Source of the DNA: an uncultured Acetatifactor sp.
Lineage (GTDB): Bacteria > Bacillota > Clostridia > Lachnospirales > Lachnospiraceae
Direction: 5' to 3'
Assembly (NCBI GenBank): GCA_934436435.1
Contig: CAKSAN010000010.1
Location: 1 to 64,000 of the forward strand
Length of the DNA: 64,000 bases
The position numbers were made by a program, and so were the translations under genes. Numbering within the stretch: position 1 is the stretch's first letter; each line of letters starts with the position of its first letter. The notes under the pieces are model-generated. The model was not told the origin of the DNA and made no database searches. It saw only the letters and a program-made list of their open reading frames with translations. This document shows, piece by piece, positions 42,218-50,187 of this stretch.

Positions 42218-43624
42218 ATGACAAAAGTAATCGGTGTAAGATTTCGTACAGCGGGCAAGGTATATTTCTTCGATCCGCTGCAGCTTGAGATAAAGAGAGG
42301 CGACCACGTGATCGTGGAGACTGCCAGAGGTATTGAGTTCGGTACTGTTGTTGCGGGAGTGCATGAGGTGGAGGATGATAAGGTGATCCAGCCCCTGAAG
42401 CCCGTGATGCGGATTGCCGGGGAGAGAGATATCGAGCAGGAGGCTGCCAACAAGGAAAAGGAGAAGGAAGCCTTCAGAATATGTAAGGAGAAGATATTAA
42501 AGCACGGTCTGGAAATGAAGCTGATCGATGCGGAGTATACTTTTGATAATAATAAGGTGCTGTTTTATTTTACGGCGGATGGACGTATCGACTTCCGTGA
42601 ACTGGTAAAGGATCTGGCAAGTGTGTTCAAGACCCGTATCGAACTGCGTCAGATCGGTGTCCGTGATGAGACCAAGATCCGCGGCGGTATCGGTATCTGC
42701 GGACGGCCTTTGTGCTGTCACAGCTATCTGTCGGATTTCGTACCGGTATCCATCAAGATGGCGAAGGAACAGAATCTGTCTCTGAATCCCACCAAGATCT
42801 CAGGTGTCTGTGGCAGACTGATGTGCTGCCTGAAAAATGAGGAAGATACTTACGAAGAACTGAACCGCAAGCTTCCCGGCGTGGGTGATTATGTCCAGAC
42901 GGCGGATGGATTGCACGGAGAGGTACAGAGCGTCAACGTACTGCGTCAGCTGGTCAAGGTACTGGTAGAAGTCGGTGACGAGAAGGAACTGAAGGAGTAC
43001 GAGGCAGATACATTACAGTTCAGGAGACGCCGTGGTAAAAAGGGCGGCCAGGAACTGTCCAAGGAAGAACTAAAGGAACTCGAGAAGCTGGAACAGGTTG
43101 AAGAGAAGGAAGAGGCGGAAGAGCGCGCGGAAAAACGTGCAGAGCAGCGTTCGGATCGTCCGGACCGCAGAGAGCAGAGAGCCGACGGCGAGAATCGCAA
43201 TGACAACCGTGGTGGCGAGAACCGGAACGGTGAAAACCGTGGAGAGAACCGCAGACGCGACGGACGCAGGAATAATAACCGTGGCGAGAACAATCGTGGC
43301 GGCGAGAACCGCAACGACAACCGCAGAGACAATAATCGTGGCAGAGAAGACCGCAATGAGAACCGGAATAATGAAAATCGTGATAATCGCGGTGGTGACA
43401 ACGGCAACAGAAATGAGAACCGCAGGGACAGTAACCGTGGCGACAGACGTCGTGAGAACCGTCCGCAGAATCGGCCGGATCAGGTGAGGGACAATGCCCA
43501 GAACGCAGAGCAGGCAGGCACCCAGGGACAGACACAGCGGGACAATTCTTCCCGCAGAAGACCCAGACACGGTAACCGGAGAGACGCTGGCGGAAGAAAA
43601 CCGGAGAATACGAATGAAGGTTGA
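42218..43624 (+). CDS. yaaT: PSP1/YaaT (RicT) family protein with Arg/Asn/Gly-rich tail
   Basis: Residues about 1-275 are a standard YaaT/RicT protein: KVIGVRFRTAGKVYFF, RGIEFGTVV, KTRIELRQIGVRDETK, and the Cys-rich GICGRPLCCHSYL and SGVCGRLMCCLKNEEDTY. In Bacillus this protein joins RicA and RicF in an Fe-S-binding complex that steers RNase Y and affects sporulation. The C-terminus is unusual: a charged helix (about 285-320) and then some 145 residues of GENR, RGG, RDNNR and ENRN repeats, predicted disordered. Bacillus YaaT is only about 275 residues. The stop overlaps the next start by 11 bases. Confidence 0.93.
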   Translation: MTKVIGVRFRTAGKVYFFDPLQLEIKRGDHVIVETARGIEFGTVVAGVHEVEDDKVIQPLKPVMRIAGERDIEQEAANKEKEKEAFRICKEKILKHGLEMKLIDAEYTFDNNKVLFYFTADGRIDFRELVKDLASVFKTRIELRQIGVRDETKIRGGIGICGRPLCCHSYLSDFVPVSIKMAKEQNLSLNPTKISGVCGRLMCCLKNEEDTYEELNRKLPGVGDYVQTADGLHGEVQSVNVLRQLVKVLVEVGDEKELKEYEADTLQFRRRRGKKGGQELSKEELKELEKLEQVEEKEEAEERAEKRAEQRSDRPDRREQRADGENRNDNRGGENRNGENRGENRRRDGRRNNNRGENNRGGENRNDNRRDNNRGREDRNENRNNENRDNRGGDNGNRNENRRDSNRGDRRRENRPQNRPDQVRDNAQNAEQAGTQGQTQRDNSSRRRPRHGNRRDAGGRKPENTNEG

Positions 43625-44351
43625 ACTGAAGGAAAAAGAACGAATCGATGACCTTCAGCGGAACGGTTATCAGATCATACAGAATTCGGAAAAATTTTGT
43701 TTTGGTATGGATGCGGTGCTGCTGACAGGATTTGCCCATGCCGGAGAGAAGGATATGCTGTTGGATCTGGGGACAGGTACAGGGATCATCCCGCTTCTGA
43801 TGGAAGCAAAATACCACTGCGCCCATCTCACCGGATTGGAGATCCAGGAGGAGAGCGCAGATATGGCGAGGCGCAGCGTGGCGCTGAACGATCTACAGGA
43901 TCGCATTGACATCGTGACAGGAGACATCAAGGAAGCAGACCAGATTTTTCCGGCTGCTTCTTTTGACTGTATTACCTGCAATCCTCCGTACATGATCGGA
44001 CAGCATGGACTGACGAACCCGGAGGAACCGAAAGCAATCGCCAGACACGAAGTGCTCTGCACCTTAGAGGATGTGGTCGGCAGAACGGCAAAGCTGTTAA
44101 AGCCCGGCGGACATTTTTACATGGTACATCGTCCTTTCCGGCTGGCGGAGATCATGACCATGCTGGTAAAATATAAGCTGGAACCGAAGCGGATGCAGCT
44201 GGTGTATCCCTACATCGACAAGGAACCCAATATGGTGCTTATCGAGGCGGTGAGAGGTGGAAAATCCCGCATGACTGTGGAGAAGCCACTGATCGTGTAT
44301 CAGTCACCCGGAGTATATATGCCGGAGATCTATGACATCTATGGTTATTGA
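43614..44351 (+). CDS. YabB/TrmN6-like SAM-dependent methyltransferase
   Basis: The 245-residue protein begins ERIDDLQRNGYQIIQ and has motif I LLDLGTGTGIIPLL, an acidic LEIQEES and the catalytic CNPPYM typical of N6-adenine methyltransferases. Bacterial relatives methylate A37 of tRNA-Val. The start at ATG 43614 has GGAGAAT upstream and overlaps the yaaT stop. The order yaaT - this gene - rsmI matches Bacillus yaaT-yabB-rsmI. Confidence 0.9.
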   Translation: MKVELKEKERIDDLQRNGYQIIQNSEKFCFGMDAVLLTGFAHAGEKDMLLDLGTGTGIIPLLMEAKYHCAHLTGLEIQEESADMARRSVALNDLQDRIDIVTGDIKEADQIFPAASFDCITCNPPYMIGQHGLTNPEEPKAIARHEVLCTLEDVVGRTAKLLKPGGHFYMVHRPFRLAEIMTMLVKYKLEPKRMQLVYPYIDKEPNMVLIEAVRGGKSRMTVEKPLIVYQSPGVYMPEIYDIYGY

Positions 44352-44373
44352 GGAGTGAGAGGAGGCGGAAACC

Positions 44374-45219
44374 ATGCCCGGAACTTTATATTTGTGTGCG
44401 ACTCCCATCGGAAATCTGGGGGATATGACACCGCGGGTGGTGGAGACTCTGCAAACGGTAGACGTGATCGCGGCGGAGGACACCCGCAACAGTATCAAGC
44501 TGCTGAACCATTTTGACATCCACACGTCCATGACCAGCTACCATGAGTACAATAAGGTAGAAAAGGCACACCAACTGGTAGGACAACTATTAAATGGACA
44601 GAACATCGCGTTGATCACCGATGCCGGAACCCCTGCAATTTCCGATCCCGGCGAAGTACTGGTGAGGATGTGTCAGGAGGAGAATGTTCCAGTAACCTCA
44701 CTGCCCGGCCCGGCGGCCTGCATTACGGCGCTGACCTTGTCCGGACTCAGTACCCGGAGGTTTTGCTTTGAAGGATTTCTGCCTGCGGATAAAAAGGAAA
44801 AGAAAGCGATTCTTGAAGAATTGAAGACCGAGAGCCGTACCATGATTCTCTACGAAGCACCCCATCATCTGATTCGGACGCTGGAGGAACTGTATGCGAC
44901 ACTGGGAGAACGGCGGATCACTCTGTGTAGGGAACTGACCAAAAAATTTGAGACCGTCTTCCCAACGACTCTGGAAAAGGCATTGGAATACTACAAGACA
45001 GAGGAGCCCAGAGGGGAATATGTCCTGGTGGTGGAAGGAAAAAGCCCGGAAGAGAAACGACAGGAAGAAATTGCATCCTGGGAATCCATGACCATCGAGG
45101 AACATATGGCTTATTACGAAGAGCAGGGAATGGACAACAAATCTGCCATGAAACAGGTGGCAAAAGACAGAGGTGTCGGAAAACGGGAGATCTATCAGTA
45201 CCTGCATGGCAACTCTTAA
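44374..45219 (+). CDS. rsmI: 16S rRNA (cytidine-2'-O)-methyltransferase RsmI
   Basis: The 281-residue protein opens GTLYLCATPIGNLGDMTPRV, the RsmI hallmark, followed by VDVIAAEDTRNSIKLLNHF, ALITDAGTPAISDPG and LPGPAACITALTLSG. It methylates the ribose of C1402 in 16S rRNA using SAM. GAGGAGTGAGAGGAGG lies ahead of the ATG. It follows the YabB-like gene by 22 bases in what appears to be a single operon. Confidence 0.96.
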   Translation: MPGTLYLCATPIGNLGDMTPRVVETLQTVDVIAAEDTRNSIKLLNHFDIHTSMTSYHEYNKVEKAHQLVGQLLNGQNIALITDAGTPAISDPGEVLVRMCQEENVPVTSLPGPAACITALTLSGLSTRRFCFEGFLPADKKEKKAILEELKTESRTMILYEAPHHLIRTLEELYATLGERRITLCRELTKKFETVFPTTLEKALEYYKTEEPRGEYVLVVEGKSPEEKRQEEIASWESMTIEEHMAYYEEQGMDNKSAMKQVAKDRGVGKREIYQYLHGNS

Positions 45220-45264
45220 GTGGCAGACACATAGCAAAAAGAATATGTGTAGAAATGAGGCAAA

Positions 45265-45438
45265 ATGACTAATTGTGACGCATGTGTCAATTATGAATAT
45301 GATGAAGATTATGAATGCTATTGCTGCATGGTGAATCTGGATGAGGACGAAATGTACCGCTTTCTGTCCGGAACTCAGCAGGAATGTCCCTATTTCCGAC
45401 TGGATGACGAATATGCGGTGGTAAGACATCAGATGTAA
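45265..45438 (+). CDS. Small Cys-rich acidic protein (DUF6472-like)
   Basis: This 57-codon frame encodes MTNCDACVNYEYDEDYECYC and continues with a second acidic half ending VVRHQM. It contains five Cys (CDAC, CYCC in part, ECPY) and many Asp, Glu and Tyr, a pattern I associate with DUF6472 proteins of Lachnospiraceae. A metal site is plausible. ATGAGG lies four bases before the ATG. It is 45 bases after rsmI and probably co-transcribed. Confidence 0.72.
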   Translation: MTNCDACVNYEYDEDYECYCCMVNLDEDEMYRFLSGTQQECPYFRLDDEYAVVRHQM

Positions 45439-45495
45439 GGGTAAAATTCACGAAAGCAGTCGGAAAAAGTCTACAGAAATGGTAGAGAATGCTGA

Positions 45496-45524
45496 TTGTG
45501 AAAGCAAAAACAGCGTAGTATAAT
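45496..45524 (+). promoter_or_regulatory. Promoter upstream of lrgAB
   Basis: TTGTGA (45496-45501) and TATAAT (45519-45524) are 17 bases apart, predicting a start near 45531. That start coincides with the foot of the hairpin described next. Confidence 0.65.
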
Positions 45525-45529
45525 ACGGA

Positions 45530-45567
45530 GTTGCGTGCTGAAAAACAGTGCGCAGCTTCTTTTGTTG
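45530..45567 (+). terminator. Hairpin with T-rich tail at the start of the lrgAB leader
   Basis: GTTGCGTGCTG pairs with CAGTGCGCAGC (three G-U wobbles) around AAAAA, followed by TTCTTTTGTTG. Placed right after the promoter it could attenuate lrgAB or end a short RNA. The remaining leader to 45659 shows no other structure I can name. Confidence 0.5.
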
Positions 45568-45659
45568 TGTGCAATATAATGATGCCCCAGTATCATATTG
45601 TGTTGCTATAAAACAAAAGATAATGAAATACTAAAGCTAACAGGTAGGGTGACAATATC

Positions 45660-46070
45660 ATGAAATATGTGAAACAATTTTCGATTATCCTGGGAATCTC
45701 CTTTCTGGCAGAACTTCTGGAGATTCTGATCCCGCTTCCCATCGCAGCCAGCGTTTATGGTCTGGTGATCATGCTGGTGGGGCTGATTACGAAGCTGATT
45801 CCGTTAGAGAAGGTGGAGACGGCAGCGGATTTTCTGGTGGATGCCATGTCCATTATGTTTGTGCCAGCTACCGTGGGAATCATGGCAAGTGTGGATGCTT
45901 TAAAAGAGATGCTGCTTCCCATCTGCGTGATCACGATAGTATCCACGGTACTGATCATGATTGTGACAGGCCGGGTATCCCAGCATATTATCCGGGGGCA
46001 GAAAACCAGAAGTGCCGCAGCCGTTCCGGCGGCTGGAATCGGGGCAGCGGATGACAAGGAGGGCAGATAA
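45660..46070 (+). CDS. lrgA: CidA/LrgA-family holin-like protein
   Basis: The 136-residue protein has four membrane helices and the LrgA/CidA pattern ILGISFLAELLEILIPLPIAASVYGLVIML (abridged). It pairs with LrgB, which starts directly after its stop. LrgAB and CidAB proteins influence autolysis and, in several Firmicutes, transport pyruvate or related acids. The C-terminal tail is rich in Ala and likely cytoplasmic. AGGTAGGGTGAC precedes the ATG. Confidence 0.9.
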   Translation: MKYVKQFSIILGISFLAELLEILIPLPIAASVYGLVIMLVGLITKLIPLEKVETAADFLVDAMSIMFVPATVGIMASVDALKEMLLPICVITIVSTVLIMIVTGRVSQHIIRGQKTRSAAAVPAAGIGAADDKEGR

Positions 46071-46763
46071 ATGAACGAAATATTAAGCCAGTCCATTTTT
46101 TTCGGCATTGCCATTACACTGGTCACCTACGAGATCGGTCTGTGGATCAAACAGAAGACCGGAAAAGCCATTGCAAATCCGCTTTTGATTTCCGTCATAC
46201 TGATCGTGGCGGTACTGTTATTGTTCCATATAGATTATGAGACATACGCAAATGGTGCGCAGTATATCAGTATTTTCCTGACTCCGGCAACAGTCAGTCT
46301 GGCAGTGCCTCTGTATCGCCAGCTGGAGCTGTTAAAGACTTATCCCAGGGCTATTTTCGGCGGGATCATCGCCGGCGTGCTGACTGCCATGGTGAGCGTT
46401 TTTGCTTTAAGCCTGATGTTCGGTCTGAATCATGAGCAGTATGTAACGCTTCTGCCCAAGTCCATTACCACGGCTATCGGTATGGGCATATCTGAAAAAA
46501 TGGGTGGCATCGTGACCATTACCGTAGTCGTGATCATTGTCACAGGTATCCTTGGCAATATCCTGGCAGAGACGATCTGCCGCCTGTGCAAGATCGAGGA
46601 TCCCATTGCCAAAGGTCTTGCCATCGGCACCAGCGCCCATGCCCTGGGAACCGCGAAAGCCATGGAACTGGGCGAGATCGAAGGCGCCATGAGCAGCCTG
46701 TCCATTGTGGTCTGTGGCATTCTGACCGTGATCTCCGTATCCATATTTGCTAATTTTATTTAA
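46071..46763 (+). CDS. lrgB: LrgB/CidB-family membrane protein
   Basis: The 230-residue, highly hydrophobic protein has the family signatures LLPKSITTAIGMGISEKMGG and GTSAHALGTAKAMELGEIEGAMSSLSI (in parts). It is translated directly after lrgA. Its last 8 bases overlap the 3' end of the convergent Lrp gene, with no terminator in between. Confidence 0.93.
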   Translation: MNEILSQSIFFGIAITLVTYEIGLWIKQKTGKAIANPLLISVILIVAVLLLFHIDYETYANGAQYISIFLTPATVSLAVPLYRQLELLKTYPRAIFGGIIAGVLTAMVSVFALSLMFGLNHEQYVTLLPKSITTAIGMGISEKMGGIVTITVVVIIVTGILGNILAETICRLCKIEDPIAKGLAIGTSAHALGTAKAMELGEIEGAMSSLSIVVCGILTVISVSIFANFI

Positions 46764-47205
46764 TTTCCACACCTCTGTGTTCCACAGAAGTAGAGAAAAC
46801 GATCAGCGTTTTGGTTCGCCCAAAGCGCTGAAGTTCGTTTATGAACTGATCCAGTTCATTGGTACTGTGGAACATGCCCTCCAACAGCATGGAGTAATCT
46901 CCTGTCACGCAATTACATTCAATGACATTGAGACAGTTCTGAATATAGGGATAGAATTCCTTTTTATCTACGGGCGCCACTTCCAGATTGATAAAAGCAC
47001 GGATATGATAGCCGAGGGCTACAGGATCCACTTCTGCATGATAGCCACGGATATAGCCCAGATTTTCCAGATTACTGATTCTTGCGGATACAGCGGGGGA
47101 GGAGAGAAATACTTCCGCTGCGATCTCCTTCAGCGGCGTACGGGCATTGGCCTGTAAATGTCTTAAAATCTTCCGGTCAATATCATCTATTTCATATGTT
47201 TTCAT
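46756..47205 (-). CDS. Lrp/AsnC-family transcriptional regulator
   Basis: The 149-residue protein has an N-terminal helix-turn-helix (IDRKILRHLQANARTPLKEIAAEVFLSSPAVSARISNLE) and a RAM domain (GYHIRAFINLEV, VTGDYSMLLEG). AGGAGG lies eight bases before ATG 47205; the frame continues upstream without support. It is divergent from the glutamate dehydrogenase gene, whose expression it may control in response to amino acids, and convergent with lrgB. Confidence 0.92.
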   Translation of the reverse strand: MKTYEIDDIDRKILRHLQANARTPLKEIAAEVFLSSPAVSARISNLENLGYIRGYHAEVDPVALGYHIRAFINLEVAPVDKKEFYPYIQNCLNVIECNCVTGDYSMLLEGMFHSTNELDQFINELQRFGRTKTLIVFSTSVEHRGVEIK

Positions 47206-47393
47206 AGGCCGACCTCCTGAAAAGTAAATTAAATATGCGGTATGACGCACATTTTGTAAAACATAATAAAATACGATATTTCTGCGTAAAAATACACTAT
47301 ACTTAATATTATTAAGCAGAATAGAACAAAAACATTTAAAAATCAAGTTTTCTGCAAAAGAAAATAAAATCACAAAGCATTTGGAAAATAATA

Positions 47394-47422
47394 TTGACGA
47401 AAAAAAGTAAAAAGAATATGTT
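47394..47422 (+). promoter_or_regulatory. Promoter of glutamate dehydrogenase
   Basis: TTGACG (47394-47399) and TATGTT (47417-47422) are 17 bases apart. The 296-base gap 47206-47501 is AT-rich and contains only divergent regulatory sequence. The promoter rules out the longer frame for the dehydrogenase. Confidence 0.6.
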
Positions 47423-47501
47423 TCATTTGTGTGTTGCAACACTACCAAAAATTTACGACAGTACAGAAGAACTTCATCGAAGGAAAGGATTTGGTAGAAA
47501 A

Positions 47502-48761
47502 ATGGCAGAACAGTATGATCCCTATGAAAATGTAGTCAGCGTAATGACAAAAGCTATGGAAGTCGGAAAAATCGATACCAGAATGTTTGAGATCCTGAAA
47601 AATCCACAGCGGGAAACAAAGGTCTATCTTCCGGTTGAGATGGATGACGGAAGCGTAAAGGTATTCGAAGGATACAGGATCCAGCATTCCAATATCCGTG
47701 GTCCCTTTAAAGGCGGAATCCGGTATCATCAAAACTGTACGCTGAATGAAGTAAAGGCTCTGGCTACCTGGATGTCTCTGAAATGTGCAGTGGCAAACAT
47801 CCCTTATGGCGGAGCAAAGGGAGGAATCCGGGTGGATCCGTCGACACTTTCACAGGGAGAGCTGCGGCGGCTGACCAGGAGATATACCTTTGCCATTGCA
47901 CCAATCATCGGTGCGGATACGGATATTCCGGCACCGGATGTGAATACGAATGCACAGACCATGGCGTGGGTGTTAGATACCTACAGCCAACTGGCAGGAA
48001 GGCCCTGTCCCGGTGTGGTAACGGGAAAACCGGTGGAACTGGGCGGATCCAGAGGCCGTAATTCTGCGACCGGAAGAGGGGTCTATATCAGCACTAAATT
48101 ATTGATGGAAAAAGAAGGTAAGGATCTGCAGAAGGTTACGGTTGCCATTCAGGGAATGGGAAATGTGGGAAGTAATGCTGCAAGAATCTTTTATCATAGA
48201 AATATTAAGGTGGTTGCCGTCAGTGATGTATCGGGAGGATTATACAATAAGGACGGACTGGACATCGATGCAATTTCAACATATCTGGAAAAAAAGGGAA
48301 ATCTTTTAAAGGATTATCAGGCAGACGGCGTAGAGCATATTACTAATACGGAACTTCTCTTATGTGATTGTGATGTGCTGATTCCCGCGGCATTGGAGAA
48401 TCAGATCACAGAAGAAATTGCGGAAAAAGTGAAATGCTCTTATGTAGTGGAGGCTGCCAACGGGCCTACCAGTGCGGCCGGAGATGTGGTGCTGGAGCAA
48501 AGAGGCATTCCGGTAATCCCGGATATTTTTGCCAACTGCGGCGGTGTCATTGTATCTTATTTTGAATGGGTACAGAATATACAGGAACTGACCTGGGAGC
48601 GAGAGCAGGTCAATGAAATGCTTGAAAAGCTTATGACAAAATCTTTTGGTGAAATTGTGGATATCAAAAAAGAATGTGATTGTACTTACCGCATGGCTGC
48701 CTATGTACTGGCACTTCGGAAACTGGTATATGCGGAAGAGATCAAGGGAATTTTCCCTTAA
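47502..48761 (+). CDS. gdhA: Glu/Leu/Phe/Val dehydrogenase family, probable glutamate dehydrogenase
   Basis: The 419-residue protein has the hexameric GDH layout. GPFKGGIRYH and YGGAKGGIRVDP carry the catalytic and substrate Lys residues, followed by the Rossmann VAIQGMGNVGSNAA and the ANCGGVIVSYFEWVQN motif. It interconverts glutamate and 2-oxoglutarate. Its length and sequence resemble catabolic RocG/GudB enzymes more than the 450-residue NADP GdhA type. The start at ATG 47502 is set by the conserved N-terminus and the promoter position. Confidence 0.94.
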   Translation: MAEQYDPYENVVSVMTKAMEVGKIDTRMFEILKNPQRETKVYLPVEMDDGSVKVFEGYRIQHSNIRGPFKGGIRYHQNCTLNEVKALATWMSLKCAVANIPYGGAKGGIRVDPSTLSQGELRRLTRRYTFAIAPIIGADTDIPAPDVNTNAQTMAWVLDTYSQLAGRPCPGVVTGKPVELGGSRGRNSATGRGVYISTKLLMEKEGKDLQKVTVAIQGMGNVGSNAARIFYHRNIKVVAVSDVSGGLYNKDGLDIDAISTYLEKKGNLLKDYQADGVEHITNTELLLCDCDVLIPAALENQITEEIAEKVKCSYVVEAANGPTSAAGDVVLEQRGIPVIPDIFANCGGVIVSYFEWVQNIQELTWEREQVNEMLEKLMTKSFGEIVDIKKECDCTYRMAAYVLALRKLVYAEEIKGIFP

Positions 48762-48776
48762 GGAGAGGAATCGGAT

Positions 48777-48890
48777 ATGGAAGAAAAAATGATTGCATGT
48801 GTGATTGCAGGAAAAAGAGTATCACAGAGCAACTGTCAGAACTGCCCGATCAAAGACTGCCCGGGAAAAGACAGTAAAAAAGAAGTATAG
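48777..48890 (+). CDS. 37-residue peptide with CxxC-x4-C motif
   Basis: A 38-codon frame reads MEEKMIACVIAGKRVSQSN, then CQNC and KDC, and ends KKEV. AGGAGAGG lies eight bases before the ATG, a near-perfect ribosome site, which is strong evidence of translation. Four Cys in 30 residues suggest metal or Fe-S binding or a redox role. It follows glutamate dehydrogenase by 15 bases and may share its transcript. I do not recognise the family. Confidence 0.7.
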   Translation: MEEKMIACVIAGKRVSQSNCQNCPIKDCPGKDSKKEV

Positions 48891-48946
48891 ATATTACGGT
48901 TCCGGTGCATACTAACTTCGCAAAGAACAAAAAGGAGGTTAGAAGC

Positions 48947-49132
48947 ATGAGTGATATTTCAGAATTAGATCTGCAGAATCTGCGCCACCTGATCGGCGGC
49001 TTTGACACAACCCACTGCAAAATGCAGGAGTATGCCAAGGAGGCGGAGGACCCAAAGGTAAAACAGTTTTTTGAAAAAGGTGCCCGCAGCGCCATGGAGA
49101 ACAAACAGCAGCTTATGAAGTTTTTGCAGTAA
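48947..49132 (+). CDS. Small coat-F-like spore protein 1
   Basis: The 61-residue helical protein (MSDISELDLQNLRHLIGGFD...) has an acidic and amphipathic make-up like the CotF-type coat proteins of clostridia. AAAGGAGG lies nine bases before ATG 48947. The following gene, 12 bases away, encodes a similar helical protein, so the two probably act together in the spore coat or forespore. The family is assigned by resemblance. Confidence 0.62.
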   Translation: MSDISELDLQNLRHLIGGFDTTHCKMQEYAKEAEDPKVKQFFEKGARSAMENKQQLMKFLQ

Positions 49133-49144
49133 GGAGGCAGCAGA

Positions 49145-49399
49145 ATGCAGGAAAAGACAATGGTAGCAGATACTCTGGCCGGAATCAACGGTGAGCTGAC
49201 CCGTTATGCGGGAATGATCGCACAGTCGGAGAACAAGGAGTTAAAACAGACACTGAAGCAGTTCCGTACCGCCTGTGAGCAGTCTCAGGAGGAGTTGTAT
49301 CAGATCGCCAGAGAGAAGTCTTACTATGTGCCGGCGGAGAAAGCCACCGCAGAAGAAGTGGCACATGTGAGAAGCCTGTTCACACAGGGTACTCTGTAA
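49145..49399 (+). CDS. Coat-F-domain spore protein 2
   Basis: The 84-residue helical protein contains MVADTLAGINGELTRYAGMI, which resembles the start of CotF domains (DxLxxxKxxxxxY...), and ends in a Tyr-containing KSYYVPAEKA segment common in these proteins. AAGGAGGCAGCAG precedes the ATG. It is paired with the preceding 61-residue protein and lies near spmAB, so a sporulation locus is likely. Confidence 0.75.
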   Translation: MQEKTMVADTLAGINGELTRYAGMIAQSENKELKQTLKQFRTACEQSQEELYQIAREKSYYVPAEKATAEEVAHVRSLFTQGTL

Positions 49400-49440
49400 G
49401 AAGCAGTATTTGTAAAATGCTGATTTGAAATAAATCAGGT

Positions 49441-49478
49441 AAGCCTTTCGGAGGATTTTCCGGAAGGCTTATTTTTTA
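49441..49478 (+). terminator. Terminator after the coat-F-like genes
   Basis: AAGCCTT (49441-49447) pairs with AAGGCTT (49464-49470), with TCCGG/TCGGA pairing inside, followed by ATTTTTT. Confidence 0.8.
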
Positions 49479-49597
49479 CATTGTTCCGGAACTATTATGT
49501 GCTCGGGGGAATGCAGTCAGGAGCCCGGTGTATATTTTCATAGGACATACTGCTGCCTGCATATAGTGGAACCAAGGAATATCAGGCGGTAAATGCC

Positions 49598-50182
49598 ATG
49601 CTTAATTATATCTGGGCAGGAATGATCCTGCTGGGCGTGATCTACGGTGTCTGTACCGGGCAGATGAGTGCACTGACGGGAGGAGCGCTGGACAGTGCAA
49701 GAGAGGCCGTCAGCCTCTGCATCACTATGGCAGGTGTCATGGCGTTGTGGATGGGATTGATGGAGATTGCACAGGAGTCCGGTATGATCGCAAAAATGAC
49801 GAAAGGGATTCGGCCCTTTCTACGATTTATGTTTCCGAAGCTCCCTGAGGATCACCCGGCAGGACAATACATAGCCACAAACCTGATCGCCAATGTTCTG
49901 GGGCTGGGCTGGGCCTGCACCCCGGCCGGATTGAAAGCCATGGAACAACTGGCGGAACTGGAAAAGCAGCGGCACGGACAGGGCACCACGGCGGCCAGCA
50001 ACGAAATGTGCACGTTTCTGATCCTGAACATCTCTTCCTTGCAGTTGATACCAGTGAACATGATCGCCTACCGCAGTCAGTACGGCAGCGCCAATCCGGC
50101 GGTGATCATTGCCCCGGCGCTGGTTGCCACACTGTTCAGTACGGTCATTGCCATTATTTATTGTAAATGGAAGGACCGGTGA
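49598..50182 (+). CDS. spmA: Spore maturation protein A
   Basis: The 194-residue membrane protein has the nucleoside-recognition (Gate) domain pattern with MAGVMALWMGLMEIAQESGM and IATNLIANVLGLGWACTPAG. SpmA acts with SpmB in the forespore envelope in spore core dehydration and heat resistance in Bacillus. The two genes are adjacent here. No strong ribosome site is visible before the ATG. The gap 49479-49597 shows no structure apart from AT-rich promoter-like sequence. Confidence 0.93.
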   Translation: MLNYIWAGMILLGVIYGVCTGQMSALTGGALDSAREAVSLCITMAGVMALWMGLMEIAQESGMIAKMTKGIRPFLRFMFPKLPEDHPAGQYIATNLIANVLGLGWACTPAGLKAMEQLAELEKQRHGQGTTAASNEMCTFLILNISSLQLIPVNMIAYRSQYGSANPAVIIAPALVATLFSTVIAIIYCKWKDR

Positions 50183-50187
50183 GGAAC

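Noticed and set aside
43190..43460. Possible CRISPR-like or tandem DNA repeat array
   Set aside because: The similarity is codon-level repetition of GAGAACCGC/AATCGTGGC-type words within one reading frame, with no constant repeat unit and no spacers.
43020..43826. Long frames on both strands over the 3' part of yaaT
   Set aside because: They arise from the low-complexity Arg/Asn/Gly codons of the yaaT tail and give Ser/Leu or His/Cys-rich nonsense.
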